A program made the translations under genes and the position numbers. From NCBI RefSeq assembly GCF_005222485.1, contig NZ_CP029078.1:7999501-8063500 (forward strand): a stretch of 64,000 bases of DNA, written 5' to 3'. Positions 24,308 to 32,401 of the stretch are shown here, piece by piece. Below the pieces are notes generated by a model. It saw only the letters and a list, made by a program, of their open reading frames with translations. It made no database searches and was not told the DNA's origin. The stretch comes from Streptomyces griseoviridis (lineage in GTDB: Bacteria; Actinomycetota; Actinomycetes; Streptomycetales; Streptomycetaceae). Numbering within the stretch: position 1 is the first letter of the stretch; the number at the start of each line of letters is the position of its first letter.

Positions 24308-25354
24308 ATGCGGTACGTCATGGTGCAGATACCGAAAACGCCCGCGTCCTCGTCTCCCGCACCGCGCTCCGTCCCCACGAGCGCCGATGTGGCCCGACTG
24401 GCCGGAGTCTCGCGCGCGACCGTCTCCTACGTCCTCAACAACACCAGTGCCGTACGCATCAGCGAGCCCACCAGGCGCCGCGTCCACGACGCCGCCAAGG
24501 AACTCGGGTACGTGCCGCACGCCGCCGCCCGCAGCCTGCGCGCCGGGCAGAGCCGCCTGGTCGTGATGCCCGCCCCGGCCTTCCCGGTCGGCCCGCTGTA
24601 CAGCCGGTTCATGACCGAACTCCAATGGGCGCTCGGCCGCCTCGACTACACCGTGGTCCAGTTCGGCACCGTCGGCCTGCACGGCGACGAGGCCGTGCGC
24701 GCCTGGGCCGAACTGCGCCCGGTCGCCGTCCTGGTGGCCGGCGCGCAACTCGACCCCCAGGGCGTCGCCGTGCTCAAGCGGGCGGGCGCCCGCGCCGTCG
24801 TCACCCTCGGCCCCGAGGCCGTCGAGGGCGCGCACGCCCTGCTCATGGACCACACCGCCGTCGGCCGGCGCGCGGGCCGCCACCTCCACGACGTCGGACG
24901 GCGCCGTATCGGCGTCGTCGTGCCCGCGGAGGCCGGCCTCGAAGCCTTCTCGCAGCCCCGGCTGCGGGGCGTGCGCGACGCCCTCGACGGCACCGGCGCC
25001 ACCGTGACCGAACTGCCGCTCGCCTACGAGGAGGGGGCCGCGGCCCGGCTCGCCGCCCGCTGGCCCGACCTCGGCCTCGACGGCCTGTTCGCCTACAACG
25101 ACGAGTACGCGATGCTGCTGATGCGGGCCCTCCAGGACCGGGGCGTGCGCGTCCCCCACGACACGGCGGTGATCGGCGCGGACGATCTGATGCTCGGACG
25201 GCTGTTACGGCCCCGGCTCAGCACCGTCCATCTCGAACTGCCCTCAGGGCGCGACCTCGCCGAACTGGTCGACCGCGCGGTCCGCACCCCTGGCCTGCCG
25301 ACCGAACGGCACACCGTGCTCGGGGCCGAGGTCGTCCACCGCGAGTCGAGCTGA
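24308..25354 (+). CDS. LacI-family transcriptional regulator with a TTA codon
   Basis: 348 residues if started at 24308; an ATG at 24320 is as good, and neither has a clear ribosome site. The LacI helix-turn-helix is at about 22-70 (TSADVARLAGVSRATVSYVL), followed by a periplasmic-binding-protein-like sensor domain (LVVMPAPAFPVGPLYSRF; DGLFAYNDEYAMLLMRAL). No sugar gene lies beside it, so its regulon must be elsewhere. Codon 300 (25205-25207) is TTA, in GRLLRP. In Streptomyces this codon needs the bldA tRNA, so translation may be tied to development or late growth. Confidence 0.9.
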   Translation: MRYVMVQIPKTPASSSPAPRSVPTSADVARLAGVSRATVSYVLNNTSAVRISEPTRRRVHDAAKELGYVPHAAARSLRAGQSRLVVMPAPAFPVGPLYSRFMTELQWALGRLDYTVVQFGTVGLHGDEAVRAWAELRPVAVLVAGAQLDPQGVAVLKRAGARAVVTLGPEAVEGAHALLMDHTAVGRRAGRHLHDVGRRRIGVVVPAEAGLEAFSQPRLRGVRDALDGTGATVTELPLAYEEGAAARLAARWPDLGLDGLFAYNDEYAMLLMRALQDRGVRVPHDTAVIGADDLMLGRLLRPRLSTVHLELPSGRDLAELVDRAVRTPGLPTERHTVLGAEVVHRESS

Positions 25355-25384
25355 GGCCACCACCCCGACCGTGTGCACGACAGA

Positions 25385-25417
25385 CGGCGGCCCGCCCCGC
25401 TCCGGGGCGGACCGCCG
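25385..25417. terminator. Interrupted hairpin between LacI and thioredoxin genes
   Basis: CCGCCCCG and CGGGGCGG pair around CTC, with an outer CGGCGG/CCGCCG helix separated by a small bulge. It lies between convergent stops. Confidence 0.6.
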
Positions 25418-25450
25418 CTCGATCCCGTGCGCCGCGCGCGCGGACCGCTC

Positions 25451-25840
25451 TCACTGGCCGTTCTGCTCGGCCTGTCCCTGCGCCTGCTGCTCGGCGACCG
25501 ACTTGCGGACCTCGTCCATGTCCAGCTTCCTGGCCTGCCCGATGACATCCGTCAGCGACGCCTCCGGCAGGGCGCCCGGCTGGGCGAAGACCGCGACCTG
25601 GTCGCGGACGATCATCAGCGTCGGGATCGACTGGATACCGAAGGCCGCCGCCAGCTCCGGCTGCGCCTCGGTGTCGACCTTGCCGAAGACCAGGTCCGGG
25701 TTCTCCTCGGCGGCCTTCTCGTAGACAGGCGCGAACTGACGGCACGGCCCGCACCACGACGCCCAGAAGTCGATCAGGACGAACTCGTTGTCCGTGACCG
25801 TCTGGTCGAAGTTCTCCTTGGTCAGCTCCACGGTGCTCAT
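25451..25840 (-). CDS. trxA: Thioredoxin
   Basis: 129 residues from the ATG at 25840 (MSTVELTKENFD); a start at 25849 is possible. The active site WCGPC has C30 and C33, the cis-proline is in SIPTLM, and the FGKVDTEAQPELAAAFGIQ segment is standard. The C-terminal tail of about 20 residues is rich in Gln and Glu and longer than usual. It reduces protein disulfides in the cytosol. It diverges from a flavoprotein with a redox CxxxxC at 25987, but no thioredoxin reductase is present, so electron supply from that neighbour is only a possibility. Confidence 0.95.
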   Translation of the reverse strand: MSTVELTKENFDQTVTDNEFVLIDFWASWCGPCRQFAPVYEKAAEENPDLVFGKVDTEAQPELAAAFGIQSIPTLMIVRDQVAVFAQPGALPEASLTDVIGQARKLDMDEVRKSVAEQQAQGQAEQNGQ

Positions 25841-25986
25841 GGTGTGCATCCCTGCTTCCTCGTATCGGGCCTCGGGCCTGGCCTCGTGCCGGTGCGACGC
25901 CGTCCGCAGCAACGCGGTCGGCCGGTGACGTATTCCGCGCCCCTACCCGTGTGGCCCGACGGCACACCACCCACCAGACTGACCCC

Positions 25987-27417
25987 ATGACGGAAACGGA
26001 AACCATCGCGTACGACGTCGTGGTGCTCGGGGCCGGGCCCGTGGGGGAGAACGTCGCCGACCGCACCCGCGCGGCCGGCCTCTCCACCGCGGTCGTGGAG
26101 AGCGAACTGGTCGGCGGCGAGTGCTCCTACTGGGCCTGCATGCCCAGCAAGGCCCTGCTGCGCCCGGTGATCGCCCAGGCCGACGCCCGCCGCCTGCCCG
26201 GCCTCGCCCAGGCCGTACAAGGCCCCCTCGACACGTCCGCGGTGCTCGCACGACGCGACGACTACACCTCCCACTGGAAGGACGACGGCCAGGTCCACTG
26301 GGTCGAAGGCATCGGAGCCGCGCTCCACCGCGGCCACGGCCGCCTCACCGGCGACCGCACGGTCACCGTGACCGGCCCCGACGGCACCCGCACGGTGCTC
26401 ACCGCGCGGCACGCCGTCGCCGTGTGCACCGGCACCGGCGCCGTCCTGCCCGACCTGCCAGGACTCGCCGACGTACGGCCCTGGACCAGCCGCGAGGCCA
26501 CCAGCGCGCGGACCGCGCCCGGACGGCTCCTGGTGGTCGGCGGCGGCGTCGTGGCCGTCGAGATGGCCACCGCCTGGCAGGCGCTCGGCTCCCGCGTCAC
26601 CCTCCTGGTGCGCGGCAAGGGCCTGCTCAACCGGATGGAGCCGTTCGCGGGCGAACTGGTCGCCGACGCCCTCACCGAAGCCGGCGTCGACGTCCGCACC
26701 GGCACCTCGGTCACCGCGGTGACCAGGGAGAACGGCACGGTCGTCGCCACCACCGACACGGGCGGGCGGATCGAGGCCGACGAGATCCTCTTCGCGACCG
26801 GCCGCTCCCCGCGCACCGGGGACATCGGCCTGGAGACGGTCGGCCTCGAACCCGGCTCCTGGCTCACCGTCGACGACACCCTCCGTGTCACCGGCAACGA
26901 GTGGCTCTACGCGGTCGGCGACGTCAACCACCGCGCGCTCCTCACCCACCAGGGCAAGTACCAGGCGCGCATCGCGGGCGCGGCCATCGCGGCCCGCGCC
27001 GCGGGCGAGGACGTGGTCGCCGAGCCCTGGGGCGCGCACGCCGCGACCGCCGACCACGCGGCCGTCCCCCAGGTCGTCTTCACCGACCCGGAGGCGTCGT
27101 CCGTCGGCCTCTCCCTCGCCGAGGCCGAACAGGCCGGACACCGGGTGCGCGCCGTCGACGTCGACCTCTCCTCGGTCGCCGGGGCCGGCCTCTACGGCGA
27201 CGGCTACCGGGGCCGCGCCCGGATGGTCGTCGACCTGGAACGGGAGACCGTGCTCGGCGTCACCTTCGTCGGACCCGGCGTCGGCGAACTGATCCACTCC
27301 GCGACGATCGCCGTCGTCGGAGAGGTCCCGCTCGCCCGCCTGTGGCACGCCGTCCCGTCCTACCCGACGATCAGCGAGGTCTGGCTGCGGCTGCTCGAGG
27401 CGTACCGGGACAACTGA
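25987..27417 (+). CDS. Pyridine nucleotide-disulfide oxidoreductase, class I-like flavoprotein
   Basis: 476 residues, ATG at 25987. FAD motif GAGPVGENVADRT, redox pair C46 and C51 in GGECSYWACMPSK, NAD(P) motif VVGGGVVAVEMATAWQALG, second FAD motif YAVGDVN, and the C-terminal dimerisation domain are all present. At the place of the usual catalytic HPT..SE it reads SYPTISE, so the His is replaced by Tyr as in mercuric-reductase-like proteins, but it lacks both the N-terminal metal-binding domain and the terminal CC of MerA. It may reduce a small disulfide, quinone or unknown acceptor. It is divergent from thioredoxin. Confidence 0.88.
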   Translation: MTETETIAYDVVVLGAGPVGENVADRTRAAGLSTAVVESELVGGECSYWACMPSKALLRPVIAQADARRLPGLAQAVQGPLDTSAVLARRDDYTSHWKDDGQVHWVEGIGAALHRGHGRLTGDRTVTVTGPDGTRTVLTARHAVAVCTGTGAVLPDLPGLADVRPWTSREATSARTAPGRLLVVGGGVVAVEMATAWQALGSRVTLLVRGKGLLNRMEPFAGELVADALTEAGVDVRTGTSVTAVTRENGTVVATTDTGGRIEADEILFATGRSPRTGDIGLETVGLEPGSWLTVDDTLRVTGNEWLYAVGDVNHRALLTHQGKYQARIAGAAIAARAAGEDVVAEPWGAHAATADHAAVPQVVFTDPEASSVGLSLAEAEQAGHRVRAVDVDLSSVAGAGLYGDGYRGRARMVVDLERETVLGVTFVGPGVGELIHSATIAVVGEVPLARLWHAVPSYPTISEVWLRLLEAYRDN

Positions 27418-27424
27418 GGCAGGA

Positions 27425-27462
27425 GCCGGGGAGCCGCGCCGACACCGGCGCGGCTCCCCGGC
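27425..27462. terminator. Strong bidirectional hairpin between flavoprotein and peptide deformylase genes
   Basis: A perfect 16-bp stem (27425-27440 with 27447-27462) with a 6-nt loop sits between the convergent stops. Confidence 0.8.
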
Positions 27463-27467
27463 CGGGC

Positions 27468-28112
27468 TCACGGCAGCTCGAAGCCGAGCGCCTCGGCGGC
27501 CCGCCGCGGCGTCGGCTGGGCCCAGCGCGCGGCCACCGCCTCGTTCGACGACAGCGAGCGCGGCTCGGCACGGTCCAGGTACAGCGTGCCGTCGAGGTGA
27601 TCCGTCTCGTGCTGCACGATCCGCGCGGGCCAGCCGGCGAAGACCTCGTCGACGGCCCGCCCGTGCTCGTCCTCGCAGCGCAGCCGCACCTCGGCCGCCC
27701 GGTCCACCACCGCCTGCCAGCCCGGCACGCTCAGACAGCCCTCGAAGAACGCGGCCCGCCGGTCACCGACCGGCTCGTACGACGGATTGACCAGCACCCG
27801 GAACGGCAGCGGCACCCGCCCGCGCGCCTCACGGACCTCGTCCGGGACCGGCGCCGGATCCTCGACCACCGCGATCCGCAGCGCCACCCCGACCTGCGGC
27901 GCGGCCACCCCCACCCCCGGCGCCGCGTGCATCGTGACGCGCAGCGCCTCGACGAAACGGGCCAGCAGCGCGGGGTCCAACTGCCCGGTGAACGGCGCCG
28001 CCGCCGACCTGAGCACCGGGTCACCGGCCGTGACGATGGGCAACGGGCCCTCGGTGGCGAGGAGTTCCTCGACCCGCTGGGCAAGGGGCACGGCAGCGTG
28101 GGGAGATGACAT
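27468..28112 (-). CDS. def: Peptide deformylase
   Basis: 214 residues with ATG at 28112. The three deformylase motifs are intact: GVGVAAPQVG (GxGLAAxQ type, about 66-75), EGCLSVPG with metal ligand C126, and HETDHLDG with H168, E169 and H172. It removes the N-formyl group from nascent proteins. Actinomycetes have several def copies; this one stands alone, without the usual fmt neighbour, so it is probably an extra rather than the main copy. It is divergent from the PepSY gene. Confidence 0.95.
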   Translation of the reverse strand: MSSPHAAVPLAQRVEELLATEGPLPIVTAGDPVLRSAAAPFTGQLDPALLARFVEALRVTMHAAPGVGVAAPQVGVALRIAVVEDPAPVPDEVREARGRVPLPFRVLVNPSYEPVGDRRAAFFEGCLSVPGWQAVVDRAAEVRLRCEDEHGRAVDEVFAGWPARIVQHETDHLDGTLYLDRAEPRSLSSNEAVAARWAQPTPRRAAEALGFELP

Positions 28113-28255
28113 CGCCCCAGGATGACACGCGCCACCACCCCCCAACGACAACCGTGTGACGCAGGCCACTTCGCCGGACGGGAACTCAGGGCACTCCGTC
28201 ACCGACTCCTGCACCGCAACCCCCGCCCGACATCCCCGTCCCCCGGAGACCGCCG

Positions 28256-29713
28256 ATGCCCACCGCTTCCCCCACCACCACGGACGAGGCCCCCAGACCC
28301 GCGGCCCCGCCCCCGACCCCCGGCGTCTGGGCCCCGCTGCGCCCCCTGGTCCTGCGCCTGCACTTCTACGCGGGCGTGTTCGTCGCGCCCTTCCTGCTGA
28401 TCGCCGCCGCCACCGGCTTCCTCTACGCGGGCGCCTTCCAGGTCGAGAAGTGGGTGTACGCCCACGAGTTGACCGTGCCGGCCGGCACCTCGGAGATACC
28501 GGTGTCGGAGCAGGTCGCGGCCGCCCGCACGGCGTACCCCGAGGGCACCGTCGCCGCCGTCAGGCCCGCCCCCGAGTCCGACGCCACCACCCGCGTCCTG
28601 CTCTCCGGCGTCAAGGGCGTCGCCGCCACCCACACGCTCGCCGTGTTCGTCGACCCGTACACCGGCGAGGTGCGCGGCGCACTCGAACAGTACGGTTCGT
28701 CCGGCGCGCTCCCGCTGCGCACCTGGATCGACGAGTTCCACCGCGATCTCCACCTCGGCGAAACCGGCCGCCTCTACAGCGAGTTCGCCGCGAGCTGGCT
28801 GTGGGTGATCGCGGGTGGCGGCCTGGTGCTGTGGTTCTCCCGCCGCCGCGCCCTGCGCCGGGTCCGCGGCACCACGGGCCGGCGCCGCACCCTCGGTCTG
28901 CACGGCACGGTCGGCGCCTGGGCCGCGGCCGGCTTCCTCTTCCTGTCCGCGACCGGACTCACCTGGTCCACGTACGCGGGCGCCCACATCGACGAACTGC
29001 GCACCTCGCTCGGCCAGTCCACCCCCTCGGTGGCGGCGACGGCGGGCGGCGACCACGCGGGCCACGGGGCCTCGGCCGCGGCCGGGAGCGCCGAGCGCGG
29101 CGTCGGCCTCGACCGGGTCCTCGCTGCGGCCCGCGCCGAGGGGCTGGGCGACCCGGTCGAGATCGTCCCGCCCGCCGACGAGACGTCCGCGTACGTCGTC
29201 CGGCAGATCCAGCGCAGTTGGCCCGAGAAACAGGACGCGGTCGCCGTCGACCCGACCACCGGCGAGGTCACCGACGTCGTGCGCTTCGACGACTACCCGG
29301 TGCTGGCCAAGCTGACCCGCTGGGGCATCGACCTGCACACGGGCGTCCTGTTCGGTGTGGTCAACCAACTCCTGCTGATGGCCCTCGCGTCGAGCCTGGT
29401 CCTGCTCATCGGGTGGGGCTACCTGATGTGGTGGCGGCGCGGCCGGGGCGGCGCCTTCGGCCGTCCGATCCCGCGCGGCGCCTGGCAGCAGGTGTCGCCA
29501 CGGCTCCTCGTCCCGCTGGCCGCGGGGATCGCCGTGCTCGGCTACTTCGTCCCGCTCCTCGGGATACCGCTGGCCGGTTTCCTCGCCGTCGACGCGGCCC
29601 TCGGGGAGATCGCCCACCGCCGCGGACGCGCCGGACGCGCCGGACGCACGGGGACGACGGAGCCGAAGGAGACGCCAGCGGCCACGGAAGCGAAAGAGAC
29701 AGCGGAGACGTAG
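28256..29713 (+). CDS. PepSY-associated transmembrane-helix protein (iron-reductase-like)
   Basis: 485 residues, ATG at 28256. After a Pro/Ala-rich N-terminus come a membrane helix (about 38-62), a PepSY-type extracytoplasmic domain, paired helices near 183-203 and 225-248, a second PepSY-like domain with a GGDHAGHG His-rich segment, and helices near 375-400 and 420-445. Histidines in LRLHFYAG, EFHRDLHL, LGLHGTVG and DLHTGVLF are placed as in b-type heme or ferric-reductase relatives of this family. The function is not settled; iron or siderophore reduction is common. The tail is a Glu/Thr-rich repeat interrupted by the stop. Confidence 0.85.
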   Translation: MPTASPTTTDEAPRPAAPPPTPGVWAPLRPLVLRLHFYAGVFVAPFLLIAAATGFLYAGAFQVEKWVYAHELTVPAGTSEIPVSEQVAAARTAYPEGTVAAVRPAPESDATTRVLLSGVKGVAATHTLAVFVDPYTGEVRGALEQYGSSGALPLRTWIDEFHRDLHLGETGRLYSEFAASWLWVIAGGGLVLWFSRRRALRRVRGTTGRRRTLGLHGTVGAWAAAGFLFLSATGLTWSTYAGAHIDELRTSLGQSTPSVAATAGGDHAGHGASAAAGSAERGVGLDRVLAAARAEGLGDPVEIVPPADETSAYVVRQIQRSWPEKQDAVAVDPTTGEVTDVVRFDDYPVLAKLTRWGIDLHTGVLFGVVNQLLLMALASSLVLLIGWGYLMWWRRGRGGAFGRPIPRGAWQQVSPRLLVPLAAGIAVLGYFVPLLGIPLAGFLAVDAALGEIAHRRGRAGRAGRTGTTEPKETPAATEAKETAET

Positions 29714-29785
29714 GAGACGGCGGAGACGCCAGAGACGCCGGAGACGGTGAGGAAGGCGGAGACAGCCGAGGCGGCGGGGACGTGA
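29658..29785 (+). repeat. GGAGACG-type repeat tract across the PepSY stop codon
   Basis: GAGACG units (Glu-Thr) separated by one codon run from within the PepSY gene past its TAG (29711-29713). The same frame stays open and Glu-Thr-rich for 23 more codons to TGA at 29783-29785. The stop therefore lies inside the repeat and not at its end. Confidence 0.75.
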
Positions 29786-29844
29786 CCCGGCCCGGAGGTG
29801 CCGGGCCCGGTCGTCCCCGCCGCCGGGCGGAGGGCAGCCGCTGA

Positions 29845-30225
29845 TCAGACCCCGGGGGCCGGCGCGGCGCCGTCCTCGAAGTCACCGGCGAGGGCGGCGG
29901 CGATCCGCAGCTGGGTCTCCGCCTCCTCGGCCCTTCCCTGCCGCTCCAGGGTCCGGCCGAGCATCAGCCGGGCGTAGTGCTCGACCGGGTCCCGCTCCAC
30001 GATGGAGCGCAACTCGCGCTCCGCACGCCCCAGTTGGGCCGAGTGGTAGTAGGACCTGGCCAGCAGCAGCCGCGGCCCGGTCTGCTCGGGCACCTCCTCG
30101 ACCAGACCGTCGAGGACGTGCGCGGCGGCCGTGTACTCCTTGGAGTCGAAGAACAGCCGGGCGCGCTCCCAACGCTCCGCGGGCGTCCCGTGGGCGTAGT
30201 AGGCCGAGTCGAATGTGGTGTTCAC
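29845..30225 (-). CDS. Tetratricopeptide-repeat protein
   Basis: 126 residues with the GTG at 30225, chosen because a full AAGGAGGT Shine-Dalgarno (30231-30238) stands five bases upstream. Two to three TPR units are readable (ERWERARLFFDSKEYTAAAHVLDGLVEE; HYARLMLGRTLERQGRAEEAETQL). It is a small cytosolic scaffold or chaperone-like protein, common as a single gene in Streptomyces. The partner is unknown. It is divergent from the pirin gene, with an AT-richer GAATATTC word in the gap. Confidence 0.88.
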   Translation of the reverse strand: MNTTFDSAYYAHGTPAERWERARLFFDSKEYTAAAHVLDGLVEEVPEQTGPRLLLARSYYHSAQLGRAERELRSIVERDPVEHYARLMLGRTLERQGRAEEAETQLRIAAALAGDFEDGAAPAPGV

Positions 30226-30371
30226 GGGTGACCTCCTTCGCGGGGCACAACCGATGCCGTTGGTTGAATATTCCACTACTCATGCCGGTGCACCCGCGCC
30301 GGTGTTCGAGGGGTGCCGCCGACCGGGGGACACGCTGACGGGGCGGCCCTGACGGGACTAGGTTGTGGCCC

Positions 30372-31337
30372 ATGAGCAATCTTGATCGCGAGGCCGTGCC
30401 CGCCGTCTGCGGTGGCCGCGGCTTCGTCGTGGCGGAACCCGTACGGGAACTCCTCAGCCCGCGGCACGTCAAGCTCGGCGAGTCCACCGAGGTCCGCCGC
30501 CTGCTGCCCAACCTGGGCCGTCGCATGGTCGGAGCGTGGTGCTTCGTCGACCACTACGGTCCCGACGACATCGCCGACGAGCCCGGCATGCAGGTCCCGC
30601 CGCACCCGCACATGGGCCTGCAGACGGTGAGCTGGCTGCACGAGGGCGAGGTGCTGCACCGCGACTCGACCGGCAGCCTCCAGACCATCCGCCCACGGGA
30701 ACTGGGCCTGATGACCTCCGGCCGGGCGATCAGCCACTCCGAGGAGAGCCCCAGGTCGCACGCCCGCTTCCTGCACGGCGCCCAGCTGTGGGTGGCGCTG
30801 CCGGACAGCGACCGGCACACCGACCCGCACTTCGAGCACCACGGCGACCTGCCGCTCGTCACCGCGCCCGGCCTGCGGGCCACCCTCATCCTGGGCTCCC
30901 TCGACGGAGCGACGTCACCGGGGACCACCTACACCCCGATCGTCGGCGCCGACCTCGCGCTCACGCGCGGCGCGGACGTACGCGTCCCGCTGGAACCGGA
31001 CTTCGAGTACGCGGTCCTCGCCATGTCGGGCGAGGCCCACGTCGACGGTGTGCCGCTGCTGCCGGGTTCGATGCTCTACCTCGGCTGCGGCCGCACGGAG
31101 CTGCCGGTCCGGGCGGAGTCGGACGCGGGCCTGATGCTGCTGGGCGGCGAGCCGTTCGACGAGGAACTGATCATGTTCTGGAACTGGATCGGCCGGACCC
31201 AGGAGGAGATCGAACAGGCGCGGGCCGACTGGACGACGGGCACCCGGTTCGGCGAGGTGAAGGGCTACGACGGCACGCCGCTCCCGGCTCCGCCGCTGCC
31301 GCCGGGGCAACTGAAGCCGCGGGGGAGACTGCGCTGA
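30372..31337 (+). CDS. Pirin family protein (bicupin)
   Basis: 321 residues with ATG at 30372. The pirin N-terminal cupin is typical: GAWCFVDHYGPD, the metal-binding PPHPHMGLQTVSWLHEGEV with H78 and H80, and GLMTSGRAISHSEESP. The C-terminal cupin has PLLPGSMLYLGCGRTEL and ends with FWNWIGRTQEEIEQARADW. Bacterial pirins bind iron; some are quercetinases, others affect redox or acyl-CoA metabolism. The role here is unknown. Downstream to the TetR gene there is only a 26/28-bp imperfect direct repeat. Confidence 0.93.
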   Translation: MSNLDREAVPAVCGGRGFVVAEPVRELLSPRHVKLGESTEVRRLLPNLGRRMVGAWCFVDHYGPDDIADEPGMQVPPHPHMGLQTVSWLHEGEVLHRDSTGSLQTIRPRELGLMTSGRAISHSEESPRSHARFLHGAQLWVALPDSDRHTDPHFEHHGDLPLVTAPGLRATLILGSLDGATSPGTTYTPIVGADLALTRGADVRVPLEPDFEYAVLAMSGEAHVDGVPLLPGSMLYLGCGRTELPVRAESDAGLMLLGGEPFDEELIMFWNWIGRTQEEIEQARADWTTGTRFGEVKGYDGTPLPAPPLPPGQLKPRGRLR

Positions 31338-31374
31338 CCTGCTGAGACCCGCGACGGGGTCGCCCGGGAGCGGC

Positions 31375-31428
31375 GTCCGGGGACTCCCGTGCGCGGAGCC
31401 GTCCGGGGGGACTTCCGTGCGCGGAGCC
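31375..31428. repeat. Imperfect direct repeat after pirin
   Basis: Two copies of a unit containing CCGTGCGCGGAGCC (31375-31400 and 31401-31428) lie between the convergent pirin and TetR stops. Confidence 0.6.
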
Positions 31429-31461
31429 GCCGGGCGGTCCTGGCCTCCGCGGCCGAGCCGA

Positions 31462-32094
31462 CTACGCCCGCGCCCCCACCGTTCCCAGGCAGAGCAGGAC
31501 GTGGCGGCGGGCGACCTCCTCCGCGCTGAGCGGGCCGTCGGCGCGGTACCAGTTGGCGACGCCCTGGCACATGATCAGGACCGCCCGTACCGCGTCCGCC
31601 GGGATGGGGGTGGTGAAGGCGCCCTCACTGACGCCGGTCCTGACGGTGTCGAGCAGCATGTGTTCGAGGTAGTCGCGCAGCGCGATGTAGCGGGCCCGGT
31701 TGTCCGGTTCGAGGCTGCGGATCTCGGTGTCGAGGAAGGCCAGGCCCTTGCGGTGGGCCATGTACAGCACGATCGACTCCACCATCGCGCAGAAGCGGGG
31801 GAGCGGTTCCTCGCCGGCCTCCTCGGCCGCCGCCCGGCACCGGTCGAGGACGTCCTTCATCGACGTCTCGAGCAACGTCGCCAGCAGGGCCTGCTTGTTG
31901 GCGTAGTGGTAGTACAGGGCCGGGACGGTGACGCCGACCCGCGCGGCGATCTCCCGCACCGAAGTGCCGTGGTAGCCCTGCTCGTTGAACGCCTCCATGG
32001 CGTGCAGCAGGATCGGGTGCAGATCGAGCCCGCCGTACGCGCGCCAGTGTCCGCGGGCGGTCTCCTGGCCGGTCCGGCCGCTCTGCGTGTTCAT
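31462..32094 (-). CDS. TetR-family regulator of the acyl-CoA operon
   Basis: 210 residues, ATG at 32094. The helix-turn-helix is HPILLHAMEAFNEQGYHG to VPALYYHYANKQALLATLLE. The C-terminal part resembles TetR proteins that govern fatty-acid degradation in actinobacteria. It is divergent from the racemase gene heading the beta-oxidation operon, and the 307-bp gap contains two different palindromes, so it very probably represses that operon and is released by an acyl-CoA. Confidence 0.92.
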   Translation of the reverse strand: MNTQSGRTGQETARGHWRAYGGLDLHPILLHAMEAFNEQGYHGTSVREIAARVGVTVPALYYHYANKQALLATLLETSMKDVLDRCRAAAEEAGEEPLPRFCAMVESIVLYMAHRKGLAFLDTEIRSLEPDNRARYIALRDYLEHMLLDTVRTGVSEGAFTTPIPADAVRAVLIMCQGVANWYRADGPLSAEEVARRHVLLCLGTVGARA

Positions 32095-32225
32095 CGGGAC
32101 TCCTCGCGATCCGCGGCCGGGACCACGGGCCGGGCTGGACGGCACCGCGCCGGACGGTACGGGCGTGGACGGACGGTACGTGCGCGGACGGTACGCGGCT
32201 GCGCTCGACTGGATCGCCGCCGCGG

Positions 32226-32249
32226 GACTTACCGATCGCTCGGTAAGTC
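32226..32249. promoter_or_regulatory. Candidate TetR operator GACTTACCGA-N4-TCGGTAAGTC
   Basis: A perfect inverted repeat with 10-bp arms and 4-bp spacer lies between the TetR and racemase genes. It is the strongest dyad in the gap. Confidence 0.75.
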
Positions 32250-32321
32250 TACGTGAGCCCCTCCTCAACTCGCCATCAAATCCTGCCGCTTGGCCCATTG
32301 ACCCCTCTCCGTCCGGCGCTC

Positions 32322-32343
32322 TAGCGTCTTTAGCGAGCGCTAA
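32322..32343 (+). promoter_or_regulatory. Racemase-operon promoter end and second palindrome TTAGCG-AG-CGCTAA
   Basis: TAGCGT (32322-32327) fits a Streptomyces -10, and the 14-bp palindrome TTAGCGAGCGCTAA (32330-32343) covers the expected start of transcription. It differs from the upstream dyad, hinting at a second regulator. Confidence 0.5.
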
Positions 32344-32401
32344 GTAGGTGCCGTCGGGAGTGAACCCGACGGCAGCCGCGCCGATGCCCGGAAGGGGACC
32401 G

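Noticed and set aside
25987..27417. Mercuric reductase identity for the flavoprotein
   Set aside because: It lacks the heavy-metal domain, the C-terminal cysteine pair and any mer neighbours.
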